DNA from: Meiothermus taiwanensis DSM 14542
Lineage (GTDB): Bacteria; Deinococcota; Deinococci; Deinococcales; Thermaceae
Assembly (NCBI GenBank): GCA_000482765.1
Contig: AXWR01000005.1
Coordinates: 62,001 to 126,000 of the forward strand
DNA length: 64,000 bases
Direction: 5' to 3'
Shown here piece by piece: positions 18,507 through 27,541 of the stretch. The notes beneath the pieces were generated by a model, which was given only the letters and a program-made list of their open reading frames with translations, was not told the DNA's origin and did no database searches. Every line of letters starts with the position of its first letter. Position 1 is the first letter of the stretch. A program made the translations under genes and the position numbers.

Positions 18507-19427
18507 TTAGCCTTGCCCCAACACGGCCAGGCTCTCGGCGATTTCTTGTGGGTTGGTTAGCGCACGTGCCTCCACCCCTTCCAGGGTGCGCCCCACCAGG
18601 CCGGTGAGTACTTTACCCGAGCCGAACTCGAGGTACACCCTCACCCCTTGCTCTTTCAGGTGCTGCAGAATCTCCACCCAGCGCACCGCATGGGTGATCT
18701 GTTCCAGCAGCAGCTCCCGAATTACCGGGGGGCGGGTCTCGGGCTGGGCCAGCACGTTGGAGTACACCGGGAAGCGGGGGGTGGAGAGCTCCACCTGGGC
18801 CAGGTCGGCGGCCAGACGCTCCCGAGCAGGCCGCATCAGCGAGGAGTGAAATGGGGCCGAGACCGGCAGGGGTATGACTCGAGCCCGTTGGCTTTTCAAC
18901 ACTTCAGCGGCCTCTGCAACCCCCGCGGCCGTGCCGGAGATGACGGTTTGCTCGGGCGAGTTGTAGTTGGCGATCTCCACCCCAGCAATGCCGGCGGTCA
19001 GCTCCTGGATGGTCTGGGCGGGAACCTTCAAAACGGCGGCCATGGCCCCCGCCCCCACCGGCACGGCTTCCTGCATGTACTCGCCGCGCCTGCGCACCAG
19101 GCGCAGGCCGTCCTCCAGGCTCAGGGTGCCGGCGGCCACATGGGCCGTCCACTCGCCCAGGCTGTGCCCCGCTGCGAAGCTGGGTAGCGCACCGCCCATT
19201 TCCAGATAGGCCTGGAAGGCCGCGTAGCCCACCGCCAGGAGGGCCGGCTGCTGGTTGGCGGTTAGTTTGAGTTCCTCCTCCGGGCCTTCCCACATCAACT
19301 TAAGCAAACCGGGCAAAGCGGCCTCGGCCCGCTCCAGGGCCTCGCGGGCCGCCCTCGAGCCTTCATAAAGCGCCCGGCCCATGCCAATTTCCTGCGACCC
19401 CTGTCCGGGGAACAAAGCTGCCATCAT
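18507..19427 (-). CDS. fabD: Malonyl-CoA:ACP transacylase FabD
   Basis: 306 residues with N-terminal FPGQGSQ, nucleophile Ser89 in GHSLGEW and His194 in APFHSSLM. Transfers malonyl from CoA to ACP. Start ATG-ATG at 19427; GGAGGTGCAGC lies just upstream. Second catalytic gene of the operon after fabH, 34 bp downstream of it. Confidence 0.96.
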   Translation of the reverse strand: MMAALFPGQGSQEIGMGRALYEGSRAAREALERAEAALPGLLKLMWEGPEEELKLTANQQPALLAVGYAAFQAYLEMGGALPSFAAGHSLGEWTAHVAAGTLSLEDGLRLVRRRGEYMQEAVPVGAGAMAAVLKVPAQTIQELTAGIAGVEIANYNSPEQTVISGTAAGVAEAAEVLKSQRARVIPLPVSAPFHSSLMRPARERLAADLAQVELSTPRFPVYSNVLAQPETRPPVIRELLLEQITHAVRWVEILQHLKEQGVRVYLEFGSGKVLTGLVGRTLEGVEARALTNPQEIAESLAVLGQG

Positions 19428-19461
19428 GCTGCACCTCCAGCGTGTTGCAAATGCGCCTGCC

Positions 19462-20439
19462 CTAGTCCGGCTGCCACCAGGTCATCACGCTGGCGGCCCA
19501 GGTGAGGCCCGCGCCAAAGGTCACAAAGAGGATGTGGTCGCCGTTGTGGATCTTACCTGCGTCCAGGGCCTCCTGCAGCGCGATGGGCATGGAGGCCGTG
19601 GAGGTGTTGCCGTAGCGGTCTACGTTGACCCAGACCTGCTCCGGGGGCAACCCCAGGCGCTCGCGGGCCGCCTCGATGATGCGGGCATTGGCCTGGTGGG
19701 GGATCAGGTACTTGATGTCCTCGGGTTTCAGCCCGGCTTTTTCGATGGCCTCGAGCGTAGCGGTGTTCATCACCCGCACCGCAAACTTGAAGACCTCGCG
19801 CCCGTTCATGTAGGCGTACTGGCGCATGGGGCTGCCGTCGGGCAGCTTGTCGGCGATGCAGCGCAGCATCAGCTCTTTACCCCCCGAACCGTCGGCCCCC
19901 AGCACAAACGACTTGAAGCCGTACCCTTCTGGCACCGGGCCGATGACCGCTGCCCCGGCCCCATCGCCAAACAGCACCGCCGTGGAGCGGTCGGTGTAGT
20001 CGAGGATTTTGGAGAGGGTCTCAGAGCCAATGGTCAGCACCTTGCGGGCCAGCCCGCTTTTTACCATGGCATGGGCCTGGGCAATGGCATAACCCCAGCC
20101 CGGGCAGCCCGCCAGCAGGTCGTAGGCGCCGGCGCTCAAACCAAAGCGATCCTGCACCAGGGCAGCCGTGGCCGGGAAAAGGGCGTCGGGGGTGTTGGTG
20201 GCCACGATGACCAGATCCACCCCTTCCAGCGCGCTACGCCCATGACGGCGTATGAGGTCTTCTACAGCTCGGAAAGCCAGGTGTGAGGTGAACTCCCCCT
20301 CGGCGGCCAGCCGCCGCTCACGGATTCCCGTGCGGCTGACGATCCACTCGTCGGATGTATCCAGGATCTTCTCAAAATCGTGATTGGTCATCACCCGCTC
20401 GGGGGCGTAGGTGCCTAGGGCAAGGATACCAATGTTCAA
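19462..20439 (-). CDS. fabH: 3-oxoacyl-ACP synthase III FabH
   Basis: 325 residues. Catalytic Cys112 (LAGCPGWGYA), His248 (IPHQANARI) and Asn278 (YGNTSTASM) are present. Starts fatty acid synthesis by condensing acyl-CoA with malonyl-ACP; in this group it likely uses branched primers (iso/anteiso acids are typical of Thermus relatives; established knowledge). The start codon is TTG at 20439, supported by TTTAGGAGGCAACG upstream. plsX, often found between rpmF and fabH, is absent. Confidence 0.95.
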   Translation of the reverse strand: MNIGILALGTYAPERVMTNHDFEKILDTSDEWIVSRTGIRERRLAAEGEFTSHLAFRAVEDLIRRHGRSALEGVDLVIVATNTPDALFPATAALVQDRFGLSAGAYDLLAGCPGWGYAIAQAHAMVKSGLARKVLTIGSETLSKILDYTDRSTAVLFGDGAGAAVIGPVPEGYGFKSFVLGADGSGGKELMLRCIADKLPDGSPMRQYAYMNGREVFKFAVRVMNTATLEAIEKAGLKPEDIKYLIPHQANARIIEAARERLGLPPEQVWVNVDRYGNTSTASMPIALQEALDAGKIHNGDHILFVTFGAGLTWAASVMTWWQPD

Positions 20440-20627
20440 CGTTGCCTCCTAAAGCTGCCCCAAAAGCATAGGGCACTTCAACAAAGATAACACCCCGACC
20501 CCCCCTTGTGCCGGAATGCAGTTTGAACCAAGTCTAGACGGCAGGCCCGGCGGATATGGCCACGGCAAGGGAAAAAAGCAAACCCAGCCGACGGATCGTG
20601 CCGGTCTGGGGATTTTTGCAGCCAGAT

Positions 20628-20819
20628 TTAGGCTTGGACTTCCAGTACTTTCTTGCCGGCGTAGTAGCCGCAGCTATCACAGACGCTGTGGGGTGGGATC
20701 AAAGCCCCGCAGTTGGCGCACTTGATGAGGGTGGGAGCCGTGAGGGTGGAAACCGCAGCCCGGCGGATATCCCGGCGGGACTTGGAGACTTTTTTCTTGG
20801 GTACTGGGTGCTTGGCCAT
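20628..20819 (-). CDS. rpmF: 50S ribosomal protein L32, zinc-binding form
   Basis: 63 residues, MAKHPVPKKKVSKSRRD start typical of L32. Cys34, Cys37, Cys47 and Cys50 form a zinc ribbon (CANCGAL...CDSCGYY), i.e. the C+ paralogue. Heads the fab operon as in many bacteria, linking ribosome and membrane synthesis. AAAGGAAGTG precedes ATG. Confidence 0.96.
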   Translation of the reverse strand: MAKHPVPKKKVSKSRRDIRRAAVSTLTAPTLIKCANCGALIPPHSVCDSCGYYAGKKVLEVQA

Positions 20820-20883
20820 CTTGGGTCACTTCCTTTGGGAATACCAACCCCTGGGTGGGGTTGCGCTCGGCAAACCGTTCTCC

Positions 20884-20912
20884 AATCTACAGGCTGAAGC
20901 TCAAAAGGTCAA
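20884..20912 (-). promoter_or_regulatory. Promoter of the rpmF-fab operon
   Basis: On the minus strand: TTGACC (20912-20907), 17-bp spacer, TAGATT (20889-20884). The -35 box overlaps the last codons of the SAM hydrolase gene. Leader of about 60 nt before rpmF. Confidence 0.72.
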
Positions 20913-21670
20913 CCCAAAAGCTCCACCCGATCCCCCTGCTTTAGGCCCAGCTGCTCCTGGGCATTACCCAGATGGATGGCCACCTCTAAAAGCCCGGCGC
21001 TGCCCACATAGGCCAGGGCGCTTCCTACCGGAACCTCGGCATAATGGGAGGCTACCGGAATGTGGTGGTAGCGGATGCGCACCTTTTTGCCACGGATCTG
21101 GGCGGGGGTGGCCAGCAGGGTGGTGATGGCATTGCCAAAGCGGTCAAATGTGAGTATCTCGCCGTGGTTGCCAAAGTTCAGATGAATGGGCAGGCGCACC
21201 AGCTCGGCGACCGGCAGCTCTGGGCCGAAGCGGGCCGGTTCAACCCCCGAGGCCAGGTGGGCCGCGACCGGCCCAAACACGTCGCGCCCGTGAAAGGTGG
21301 CCGATTTGCGGGGCAGGTGGTAGGTGGGGTTCTCCAGCAGGTAGGCTCGGCGCGGGGGGTCTTGCAGGTAGGCCAGGGTGAGCAGGCCATTGTCGGGGGC
21401 CACATAACAAAGGCGCTCGCCGATTACCAGGACGGCCCGGCGAGCGGAGCCCACCCCCGGATCAACCACCGCCAGCACCACCGAGTGTTTGGGCAGGTAC
21501 GGCACCGATTCGTACAAAATGTAACTGGCCCGGTTCAGGTCGCCGGGTGGTAGGTTGTGGGCCAGGTCGTGAACAACCACCCCCGGCGCTGTTTGCCGCA
21601 TGACTGCCTTGACCACCGCAGCGTAGGGGTCGGCCAGGCCAAAATCGGAGAGAAAGAATATTTCCTGCAT
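20909..21670 (-). CDS. SAM hydroxide adenosyltransferase (SAM hydrolase, DUF62 family)
   Basis: 253 residues from ATG 21670. N-terminus IFFLSDFGLADPYAAVVK, then VVDPGVGSARRAVLV, YVAPDNGLL and the C-terminal FGNAITT are hallmarks of the chlorinase-like family that hydrolyses S-adenosylmethionine to adenosine and methionine. ATG 21670 starts at the family's first strand; the open frame extends upstream to 21763 but that part has no family features and runs into a repeat element. Physiological role is unclear, probably SAM homeostasis. Confidence 0.88.
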   Translation of the reverse strand: MQEIFFLSDFGLADPYAAVVKAVMRQTAPGVVVHDLAHNLPPGDLNRASYILYESVPYLPKHSVVLAVVDPGVGSARRAVLVIGERLCYVAPDNGLLTLAYLQDPPRRAYLLENPTYHLPRKSATFHGRDVFGPVAAHLASGVEPARFGPELPVAELVRLPIHLNFGNHGEILTFDRFGNAITTLLATPAQIRGKKVRIRYHHIPVASHYAEVPVGSALAYVGSAGLLEVAIHLGNAQEQLGLKQGDRVELLG

Positions 21671-21745
21671 CCCCACGAAGTCTATACAATAAAGAATGCC
21701 CTGCACAGCCACTTCCCAAAGCTCGAGCCGGGGGCAGGCAGGCGC

Positions 21746-21915
21746 ATTCGGATCGTTCGTCACCGAATGGCGGTGAACTATCCCGACCGAAGTTATCCGC
21801 GTAGCGGAGGGCGATACCGCCCCTTGGAAGGGATAGGCTGCGTAGCGAGGGGTGTGCTCTGGGATTCAAAAAGATAGCCTCTGGAGGTGGATGACGACCT
21901 TTTTGAATCCGCTAT
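21746..21915 (-). mobile_element. MITE-like repeat, copy B
   Basis: About 170 bp in minus orientation. The right end GAATCCGCTAT is at 21905-21915; the left end is eroded (no full ATACC end) but GTTCGTCACCGAATGGCGGTGAAC and CCGACCGAAGTTATCCGCGTAGCGG match copy G closely. It fills the gap between the SAM hydrolase start and the stop of the TPR membrane protein, and its edge touches the last codons of the latter. Confidence 0.78.
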
Positions 21916-23411
21916 CAGTAGACGAGCAGTGTGCGCACCCAAGGTAGGTTGGCAACCAGGGTCAGAATTAATCCGGCCAGAACCCAGGCTGTGGCCCCAG
22001 CCAGCGCCCCCTTGGTACGCAGGTAAAGCCAGCCCAGAAAGAGGCTGGATATCAGGAAGAAAATCGTGGGCCCGGGGATCGCCAGGGCATACAGCGCCGG
22101 GATCATCAAGCCGCTTAGCTCCTTATAGCGCTCCTTAAAGATCGGATACCCCACCCCGCGAATCACCACCTCTAGAAAGGCCAGCCCGAAGAAAATGGGA
22201 TACATGGTGCCAAGCCCGCTCAGGCCTAGGGGCTTGGCGATGTAAGCGTACAAGCCCAGCAAGGCCAGCAAGACCAACCCCGCCCAGGTGCCTTCTATCC
22301 AGCTCGAGCGCGGCCCAAGGGCCTGGATCAGGCCCGGCTGCCCTACCATTCGATAGGCGATGAGCAGCGCGAAAGCACCCATTAAGAAGTAAAACACCGG
22401 GCGCACAACCTGTCCCTGGAAAGGGGTAAACAGGGCCAGTAAGTTCTGATAAAGCACCTGTCCGATGCCTATACTGGACAAGCCCGCTAAAGCAATGGCC
22501 AGCAGGAGCCACAGGTGAACCGAGCCGGGCCCAAAGCGCCGCTCGTTGCCCATTTCCACGGTGCGCATCGGTTCAATACGGCTTTCACCGTAGAGCACCA
22601 GCGCCAGGTAAACCAAAAATACAGCCAGCCACGGCCAGACCTTGCTGAGCAGGCTGCTGGGCAGGCTGACCCTCGAGGACAGCTGTCGCAAAACCAGGGC
22701 GCCTTTTTCGAACTCCCCCAGGCCGTAATAGACCATTGCCAGCAGACCCAAGGTCTGGATGTAGTCCTTTTCCAGGGGGCCCAGGCGGGGTAGGACTTCT
22801 TCAAGGGCCTCTGCTGCTGCGCGGGAATTGCCAGAAAGCCACATTAAGCGGGCTTGCGCTAGCTGTTCTTTAGGACTGCTCCCCAGCAAGCCCAGGGCTT
22901 CTTGGGGCCGTCCCAGACGCTCTGCAAGCCGGGCGGCTCCTAAGCGAGCCTCTGCCGAGGCGGTTATTCGGAGGTAAGTGGCGTAGGCCTCCTCGTAGCG
23001 GCCCAGGGCCTCGAGTACCTGGGCTCTCAGCAGCACTGCTTCGGTGTTGAGCCCCCGGGGCAGGCGCTCGAGCGCCTCGGATGGCCGCCCCTCCAACAGC
23101 AAAAAGCGAGCCTCCAGCAGGGCCACCTCGGGGTCTTGGGGGCCCAGTTGCTTCATTTGCTGAAGGAAGGGCTGGGCCGCACCCAGGTTGTTTTCCTCCA
23201 GGTAGATGCGTCCCAGCAGTTTGATGCTGGGCAGGTGATTGGGGTTGTCCACCAGCGCGAGCTGACAGGTTGCCTTGGCGCTATCCCGCACCCCCTGGTC
23301 GTATAGGGCCTTGCACTGGGTGTAGTAGCCTTCGGCGCCAAGCTGGGCCAAGGCCGTAAACGCAAATAGGGCGATTCCCACGGCAAAAGGAACCGCTCGT
23401 AACGCTACCAT
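21915..23411 (-). CDS. TPR protein fused to a multi-pass membrane domain (degenerate CPBP-like)
   Basis: 498 residues from ATG 23411. A signal or anchor helix (about 1-22) is followed by TPR-like repeats (about 25-260) and then seven or eight transmembrane helices (about 270-495). The end of the membrane part resembles the CPBP/Abi protease fold: FLEVVIRGVGYPIF stands where EExxxR is expected (first Glu replaced by Leu), and IFFLISSLFLGWLYLRTKGAL fits the later motif but lacks its His. So it is probably a non-catalytic relative. Divergent from the next TPR gene with a 107-bp gap. Function unknown; a protein-assembly scaffold is a guess. Confidence 0.72.
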   Translation of the reverse strand: MVALRAVPFAVGIALFAFTALAQLGAEGYYTQCKALYDQGVRDSAKATCQLALVDNPNHLPSIKLLGRIYLEENNLGAAQPFLQQMKQLGPQDPEVALLEARFLLLEGRPSEALERLPRGLNTEAVLLRAQVLEALGRYEEAYATYLRITASAEARLGAARLAERLGRPQEALGLLGSSPKEQLAQARLMWLSGNSRAAAEALEEVLPRLGPLEKDYIQTLGLLAMVYYGLGEFEKGALVLRQLSSRVSLPSSLLSKVWPWLAVFLVYLALVLYGESRIEPMRTVEMGNERRFGPGSVHLWLLLAIALAGLSSIGIGQVLYQNLLALFTPFQGQVVRPVFYFLMGAFALLIAYRMVGQPGLIQALGPRSSWIEGTWAGLVLLALLGLYAYIAKPLGLSGLGTMYPIFFGLAFLEVVIRGVGYPIFKERYKELSGLMIPALYALAIPGPTIFFLISSLFLGWLYLRTKGALAGATAWVLAGLILTLVANLPWVRTLLVY

Positions 23412-23518
23412 GGGGGTAGTGTAACATGCACATCCAGGGTTGCCGCCCACAGATGCACATCCGGTACAATCCGTGCGACTTTGTGGTAGGTTGTGTGCCG
23501 TTATACAGGGAGGAAACT

Positions 23519-24208
23519 GTGAGGAGTCTGGTGCTGGTTTTGATGGTGCTTTGGTCGCTGGCTTTGGCCCAAAATGTCGCAGCGGTTGAGAAGCTGGTGG
23601 ACGACGGCAAGTTTCAGGAAGCGTACGAGGCTGGTTTACGCCTGGGTAATGCGGAGGGCCTTGTGCTGGCGGCCAAGGCGGCCAGCTATTTTGCAGGCTA
23701 CCTGGCTAAAGACAACGAGAAAGCCGACTGGTTTGGTCGGGCCGAAGCCGCCGCCCGTCGGGCCATCCAGGCCGATGCGGATAACGCCGAGGCCTATTTT
23801 GAGCTGGCTCGAGCCCAGGGCCGCCTTTCGCAGTACCGGGGCATTCTGGAAAGCCTGGGCCTGGCTAGCAGCATCAAAGAGAACCTGGATAGGGCCCTGC
23901 GCCTGAACCCCCGCCATGCCGGGGCCAGGGTCGCGCTGGCCCTATGGCACCATTCGCTCATCTCCAAGAACGTGGGCTGGCTGTACGGGGCCAACGGCAA
24001 CCAGATTATGCCGCTGTTCAACGAGGCCATCCAGCTCGAGCCCCAGACCATCATCCACAAGGTGGAGCTGGCCGGGGTGCTGGCGGCCCAGGGTAAGAAA
24101 GAAGAGGCCCGCAAGCAGTACGAGGCTGCTTTGGCCATTGCCCCCAAGACCGCCGCCGACCGCTTCGACCTCGAGCGCGCCCGGCGCGAGTTGGCGGCCT
24201 TGCGCTAG
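23519..24208 (+). CDS. Exported TPR-repeat protein
   Basis: 229 residues from GTG 23519, chosen because AGGGAGGAAAC lies upstream and the frame then begins with a clean signal peptide (VRSLVLVLMVLWSLALAQ). The mature part is helical with TPR-like units (DNAEAYFELARAQG, NPRHAGARVALALWHHS, EEARKQYEAALAIAP). Likely periplasmic and involved in protein-protein contact. The other TPR gene is divergent, suggesting a shared control region (23412-23518). Terminator downstream. Confidence 0.78.
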   Translation: MRSLVLVLMVLWSLALAQNVAAVEKLVDDGKFQEAYEAGLRLGNAEGLVLAAKAASYFAGYLAKDNEKADWFGRAEAAARRAIQADADNAEAYFELARAQGRLSQYRGILESLGLASSIKENLDRALRLNPRHAGARVALALWHHSLISKNVGWLYGANGNQIMPLFNEAIQLEPQTIIHKVELAGVLAAQGKKEEARKQYEAALAIAPKTAADRFDLERARRELAALR

Positions 24209-24257
24209 GGCTTGCTCGAGGGCTGCTTCTGTGCAGCCCCGCGCCTGGATCCCTTTC

Positions 24258-24292
24258 ATACCAGGTAAGGGAGTGCTCTAGGACTCAAAAAG
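24258..24292 (-). repeat. MITE-like repeat, remnant copy C
   Basis: ATACC end followed by GGTAAGGGAGTGCTCTAGGACTCAAAAAG, which matches the segment before the AT-rich terminus of copies B and G. The rest is missing, so this is a decayed or deleted copy. Confidence 0.6.
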
Positions 24293-24296
24293 CGAG

Positions 24297-24342
24297 GCGG
24301 GGCCTGTACAACCTTGCAAAACCGGGCCCCGCGCATTTTTTT
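24297..24342 (+). terminator. Terminator after the exported TPR gene
   Basis: Stem GCGGGGCC (24297-24304) / GGCCCCGC (24325-24332), 20-nt loop, then GCA and seven T (24336-24342). Confidence 0.85.
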
Positions 24343-24413
24343 GAAGACGATTTGGTACAATTTCACACGGGCTAACCCCCTTTTGCAGTTCTCGATTTTT
24401 AAAAGGAGCTTTG

Positions 24414-24992
24414 ATGAACGACCCTTTTAGCCGTATCCCCGGTTGGAGCCCCCATCAGCGTGTGGGCCTGTTCGTAGATACCCAGAACCTCTACCACTCG
24501 GCCCGCGACTACTACGGGCAGAACGTCAACTTCGAAAGCCTGATGCGCTATGCGGTGGCCAACCGCCAACTGGTGCGGGCCACCGCCTACGTGGTCGAGC
24601 GCGAACACGACACCTCGGCCTGGCCCTTTATCTATAAGCTCTCCACCATTGGCTTCCGGGTGCGCCGCATGAACCTGACCCTCAAGGAGACCACCGACGA
24701 GGGCAAGCCCATCTACGAAGGCAACTGGGATATGGGCATCGCCGCCGATATGGTGCGGCTTATGCACACCCTGGACGTGGTGGTGCTGGGCAGTGGCGAC
24801 GGCGACTTTGTGGACATCGTGGAGGTGCTGATGGAACGCGGCATCCGGGTTGAGGTGATCGCCTTCAAGGAGACCACCTCGCAAAAGCTGATCGATGCGG
24901 TAGACCGCTTCATCCACCTGCCCGAGATCGAGAATGCCTTTGTGCCCAGCAAAGATCGGGAGCGAACCCTCATACCGCGCAGCGAGTCCTAA
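24414..24992 (+). CDS. NYN-domain (LabA/DUF88-type) putative RNase
   Basis: 192 residues. GLFVDTQNLYHSARDYYG, NWDMGIAADM and VVVLGSGDGDFVDIVEVL are the three acidic motifs of the NYN fold, a PIN-like nuclease. Asp residues in these motifs would bind the metal. AAGGAG (24403-24408) sets ATG 24414. Family members act in RNA turnover; the substrate here is unknown. Queuosine gene queA follows after 10 bp and is likely cotranscribed. Confidence 0.85.
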   Translation: MNDPFSRIPGWSPHQRVGLFVDTQNLYHSARDYYGQNVNFESLMRYAVANRQLVRATAYVVEREHDTSAWPFIYKLSTIGFRVRRMNLTLKETTDEGKPIYEGNWDMGIAADMVRLMHTLDVVVLGSGDGDFVDIVEVLMERGIRVEVIAFKETTSQKLIDAVDRFIHLPEIENAFVPSKDRERTLIPRSES

Positions 24993-25002
24993 CCCTCATT
25001 CC

Positions 25003-26019
25003 ATGAACCTCGAGGACTTCGATTACCCTCTACCCCCCGAACTCATAGCCCAGAGCGGTGCCGAGCCCCGCGACACCTCGCGGCTGATGGTGATTGAGCG
25101 CAGCAGCGGCCAGATGGCCCACCGCATCTTCCGCGACCTGCCCCAGTACCTGCGGGCGGGGGATGTGCTGGTACTCAACCAGAGCAAGGTGATTCCGGCC
25201 CGCACCTTTGCCACCAATCCGCACGGAACGGCGCTCGAGGTACTGCTGGTGCGGGAAATTCCCTCCAGCCCTGGGCTGTGGGAGGCCCTGCTCAAACCCG
25301 CCAAGCGGGCCAAGGTAGGCTCCAGGCTGACCTTTCCCGATGGGCTCTTCGCTACCGTGGAGGCCATCGAAGCAGACGGAACCCGGCTGCTCAGGTTTTC
25401 CGGCAATGTCTGGGAACACCTGGAAAACATTGGGAAGATGCCGCTACCGCCCTACATCCACGCCTCGGTAGACCCGGCCCGCTACCAGACCGTGTACGCC
25501 AAGACCCCCGGCTCGGTGGCGGCCCCCACGGCGGGGCTGCACTTCACCCCCGAACTGCTGGACAGGGTGCGGGGGCTGGGGGTGGATATTCACTACGTCA
25601 CCCTGCACGTGGGCCCCGGCACCTTCAAGCCCGTCCACGACGACCCCGACCGGCACGTGATGCATTTGGAGCCCTACGAGGTTTCGCCCCAAACCGCCGA
25701 GGCCATCAACCGCGCCAAGGCCGAAGGGCGGCGGGTGATCGCGGTGGGCACCACAGTGGTGCGCACCCTCGAGACCGCCTACAGTGCCGAGCTAAGCGGG
25801 GTGCGAGCGGGCAGCGGCGAGACCCAGCTATTCATTCGCCCAGGGTTCCGGTTTAACGTGATAGACGCTCTGATTACCAACTTTCATCTGCCCAAATCCA
25901 CCCTGCTGATGCTGGTCTCGGCCTTTATGGGGCACGGGCTGATGAAACAGGCCTATCAGACCGCGGTGGCCGAACGCTACCGGTTTTATAGCCTGGGCGA
26001 TGCCATGCTGATCCTTTAG
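25003..26019 (+). CDS. queA: tRNA preQ1(34) SAM ribosyltransferase-isomerase QueA
   Basis: 338 residues, normal family length. [52 protein letters not shown] and [17 protein letters not shown] are family signatures. QueA transfers the ribosyl group of SAM to preQ1 in tRNA to make epoxyqueuosine. ATG 25003 is the first codon giving the conserved N-terminus. The gene ends in a 4-bp convergent overlap with cysE. A queuosine-precursor transporter of the YhhQ type lies at 61.6 kb. Confidence 0.96.
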   Translation: MNLEDFDYPLPPELIAQSGAEPRDTSRLMVIERSSGQMAHRIFRDLPQYLRAGDVLVLNQSKVIPARTFATNPHGTALEVLLVREIPSSPGLWEALLKPAKRAKVGSRLTFPDGLFATVEAIEADGTRLLRFSGNVWEHLENIGKMPLPPYIHASVDPARYQTVYAKTPGSVAAPTAGLHFTPELLDRVRGLGVDIHYVTLHVGPGTFKPVHDDPDRHVMHLEPYEVSPQTAEAINRAKAEGRRVIAVGTTVVRTLETAYSAELSGVRAGSGETQLFIRPGFRFNVIDALITNFHLPKSTLLMLVSAFMGHGLMKQAYQTAVAERYRFYSLGDAMLIL

Positions 26020-26564
26020 ACTTCGAGCGCCTCGAGCGCCTCTTCCCGAACGATAATCTGCGCCGGGTTCCCGATGGCGGTTGCGCCGGGGGGCACGGGT
26101 TTGGTGACCACCGCCCCGGCCCCAATCTTGGCCCCATCGCCCACCACAATTGGCCCCAGCACCACCGCATGGGCCCCCAGCAGCACCCCCTTGCCGATGG
26201 TGGGGTGGCGCTTCTCGCGGGTGAAGCCGGTGCCGCCCAGGGTCACCCCGTGGTACATCAGCACATCGTCGCCCACCTCGGCGGTCTCGCCAATCACGAT
26301 GCCCATGCCGTGGTCAATCACCACCCGGCGGCCAATGCGGGCGCCGGGGTGAATCTCGACCCCGGTGAGCAGGCGGGTAAAGTGGGCCAGAATGCGGGCC
26401 AGCAACTTGAAATTGGCCCGCCAGAGCCAGTGGTTGAGCCGGTGCATCCACAAGGCGTGCATGCCTGGACTGAACAAAAAGGCCTCCAGAGGCCCGCGAG
26501 CCGCTGGATCCCGCTCGAGCACGGCCTGGATATCTTCTCTAAAACGTTCGATGATTTGCAGCAT
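26016..26564 (-). CDS. cysE: Serine O-acetyltransferase CysE
   Basis: 182 residues: short helical N-terminal domain then a left-handed beta helix with hexapeptide repeats ([38 protein letters not shown]). His in IDHGMG and YHGVTLG match catalytic positions. Makes O-acetylserine for cysteine synthesis. It is a short form typical of Gram-positive-like CysE/EpsC. The C-terminal tail ([10 protein letters not shown]) would carry the CysK-binding end, which usually terminates in Ile; here it is Val. Confidence 0.94.
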   Translation of the reverse strand: MLQIIERFREDIQAVLERDPAARGPLEAFLFSPGMHALWMHRLNHWLWRANFKLLARILAHFTRLLTGVEIHPGARIGRRVVIDHGMGIVIGETAEVGDDVLMYHGVTLGGTGFTREKRHPTIGKGVLLGAHAVVLGPIVVGDGAKIGAGAVVTKPVPPGATAIGNPAQIIVREEALEALEV

Positions 26565-26671
26565 GGCCTGAACCCACAGCCGACACTATGCAGCAAGAGG
26601 TCAGCTTCTAAGTACCCAAGATTAATGCACCTGGGGCAGGGCGGCTGTGAGCCGATAGCCTATTGGTTTAG

Positions 26672-27409
26672 CTAAGCCCCAATCGAGACGTTCTCGAGGT
26701 TCAGGTTGGTGTACACGTTCTGCACGTCGTCGAGCTCCTCCAGGGCCTCCACCATGCGCAGCACCTTCTCGGCCTCTTCCTGGCTCAGGCTCATGGTGTT
26801 TTGCGGCACCATGGTGATCTCGGTGTCCTCGGGCTTGAAGCCTTTGGCCTTGAGGGCGTTGGCTACAGCGTAGACTTCCTGGGGGTCGGTGTAGATCTCC
26901 AGACCTTCTTCACTCTCCTGAAGATCAATCGCCCCGGCCTCGATGGCGGCTTCCTGCGCGGCCTCGGTGTTGGGCTCGAGCCAGATGTAGCCCCGGCGCT
27001 CAAACTGCCACGAGACCGACCCGGTAGCCCCCAGGCTGCCCCCGTGCTTGTTGAAGATGTGGCGCACCTCCGAGGCGGTGCGGTTGCGGTTGTCGGAGAG
27101 GGCCTGCACGATGATGGCCACCCCACCCGGCGCGTACCCCTCGTAAACGATCTCTTCGTAGTTGCTCCCCTCGTCGTCGCCACCGGCCAGTCGCTTCAAA
27201 AGGCGCTCGATGTTGTCGTTGGGTACATCGGCGTCCCGGGCGGCTTCGATCAGGTTGCGCAGGTTAACATTGGCCGCGGGGTCGGTGCTGCCCCCGGCCC
27301 TGGCCGCGGCGGCAATCAGACGCAGGTATTTGCTGACGATTTTACCCTTCTTTAGGTCGTTGGCGGCTTTTTTGCGCTTAATTTGTGCCCATTTGCTATG
27401 ACCAGCCAT
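26672..27409 (-). CDS. YebC/PmpR-family protein
   Basis: 245 residues with the family start MAGHSKWAQIKRKKAANDLKKGKI and the motif YEGYAPGGVAIIVQALSDNRNRT. Members are described either as DNA-binding regulators or, more recently, as translation factors helping with polyproline stalls. TATACT lies about 18 nt and AAGGAACGG a few nt before ATG. It is divergent from fabF with a 132-bp gap. Which role applies here cannot be told from sequence. Confidence 0.93.
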   Translation of the reverse strand: MAGHSKWAQIKRKKAANDLKKGKIVSKYLRLIAAAARAGGSTDPAANVNLRNLIEAARDADVPNDNIERLLKRLAGGDDEGSNYEEIVYEGYAPGGVAIIVQALSDNRNRTASEVRHIFNKHGGSLGATGSVSWQFERRGYIWLEPNTEAAQEAAIEAGAIDLQESEEGLEIYTDPQEVYAVANALKAKGFKPEDTEITMVPQNTMSLSQEEAEKVLRMVEALEELDDVQNVYTNLNLENVSIGA

Positions 27410-27505
27410 ACATCACCGTTCCTTAGTATACGTCAGCCCCCACCAGGGAAAGCAGTTTGCCCTTGGGTAGCTGTTTTGTCTGCAACAGGCCTTTAGCGCT
27501 TGGAC

Positions 27506-27534
27506 TTAGAACAATTGCAGCAGTGGTCTATAAT
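27506..27534 (+). promoter_or_regulatory. Leaderless promoter of fabF
   Basis: TTAGAA (27506-27511), 17-bp spacer, TATAAT (27529-27534), then 7 nt to ATG 27542. Transcription should begin at or just before the A of ATG. Confidence 0.7.
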
Positions 27535-27541
27535 GACCTTT

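Noticed and set aside
20440-20627. plsX between rpmF and fabH
   Set aside because: The 188-bp gap is too short and no PlsX sequence is present.
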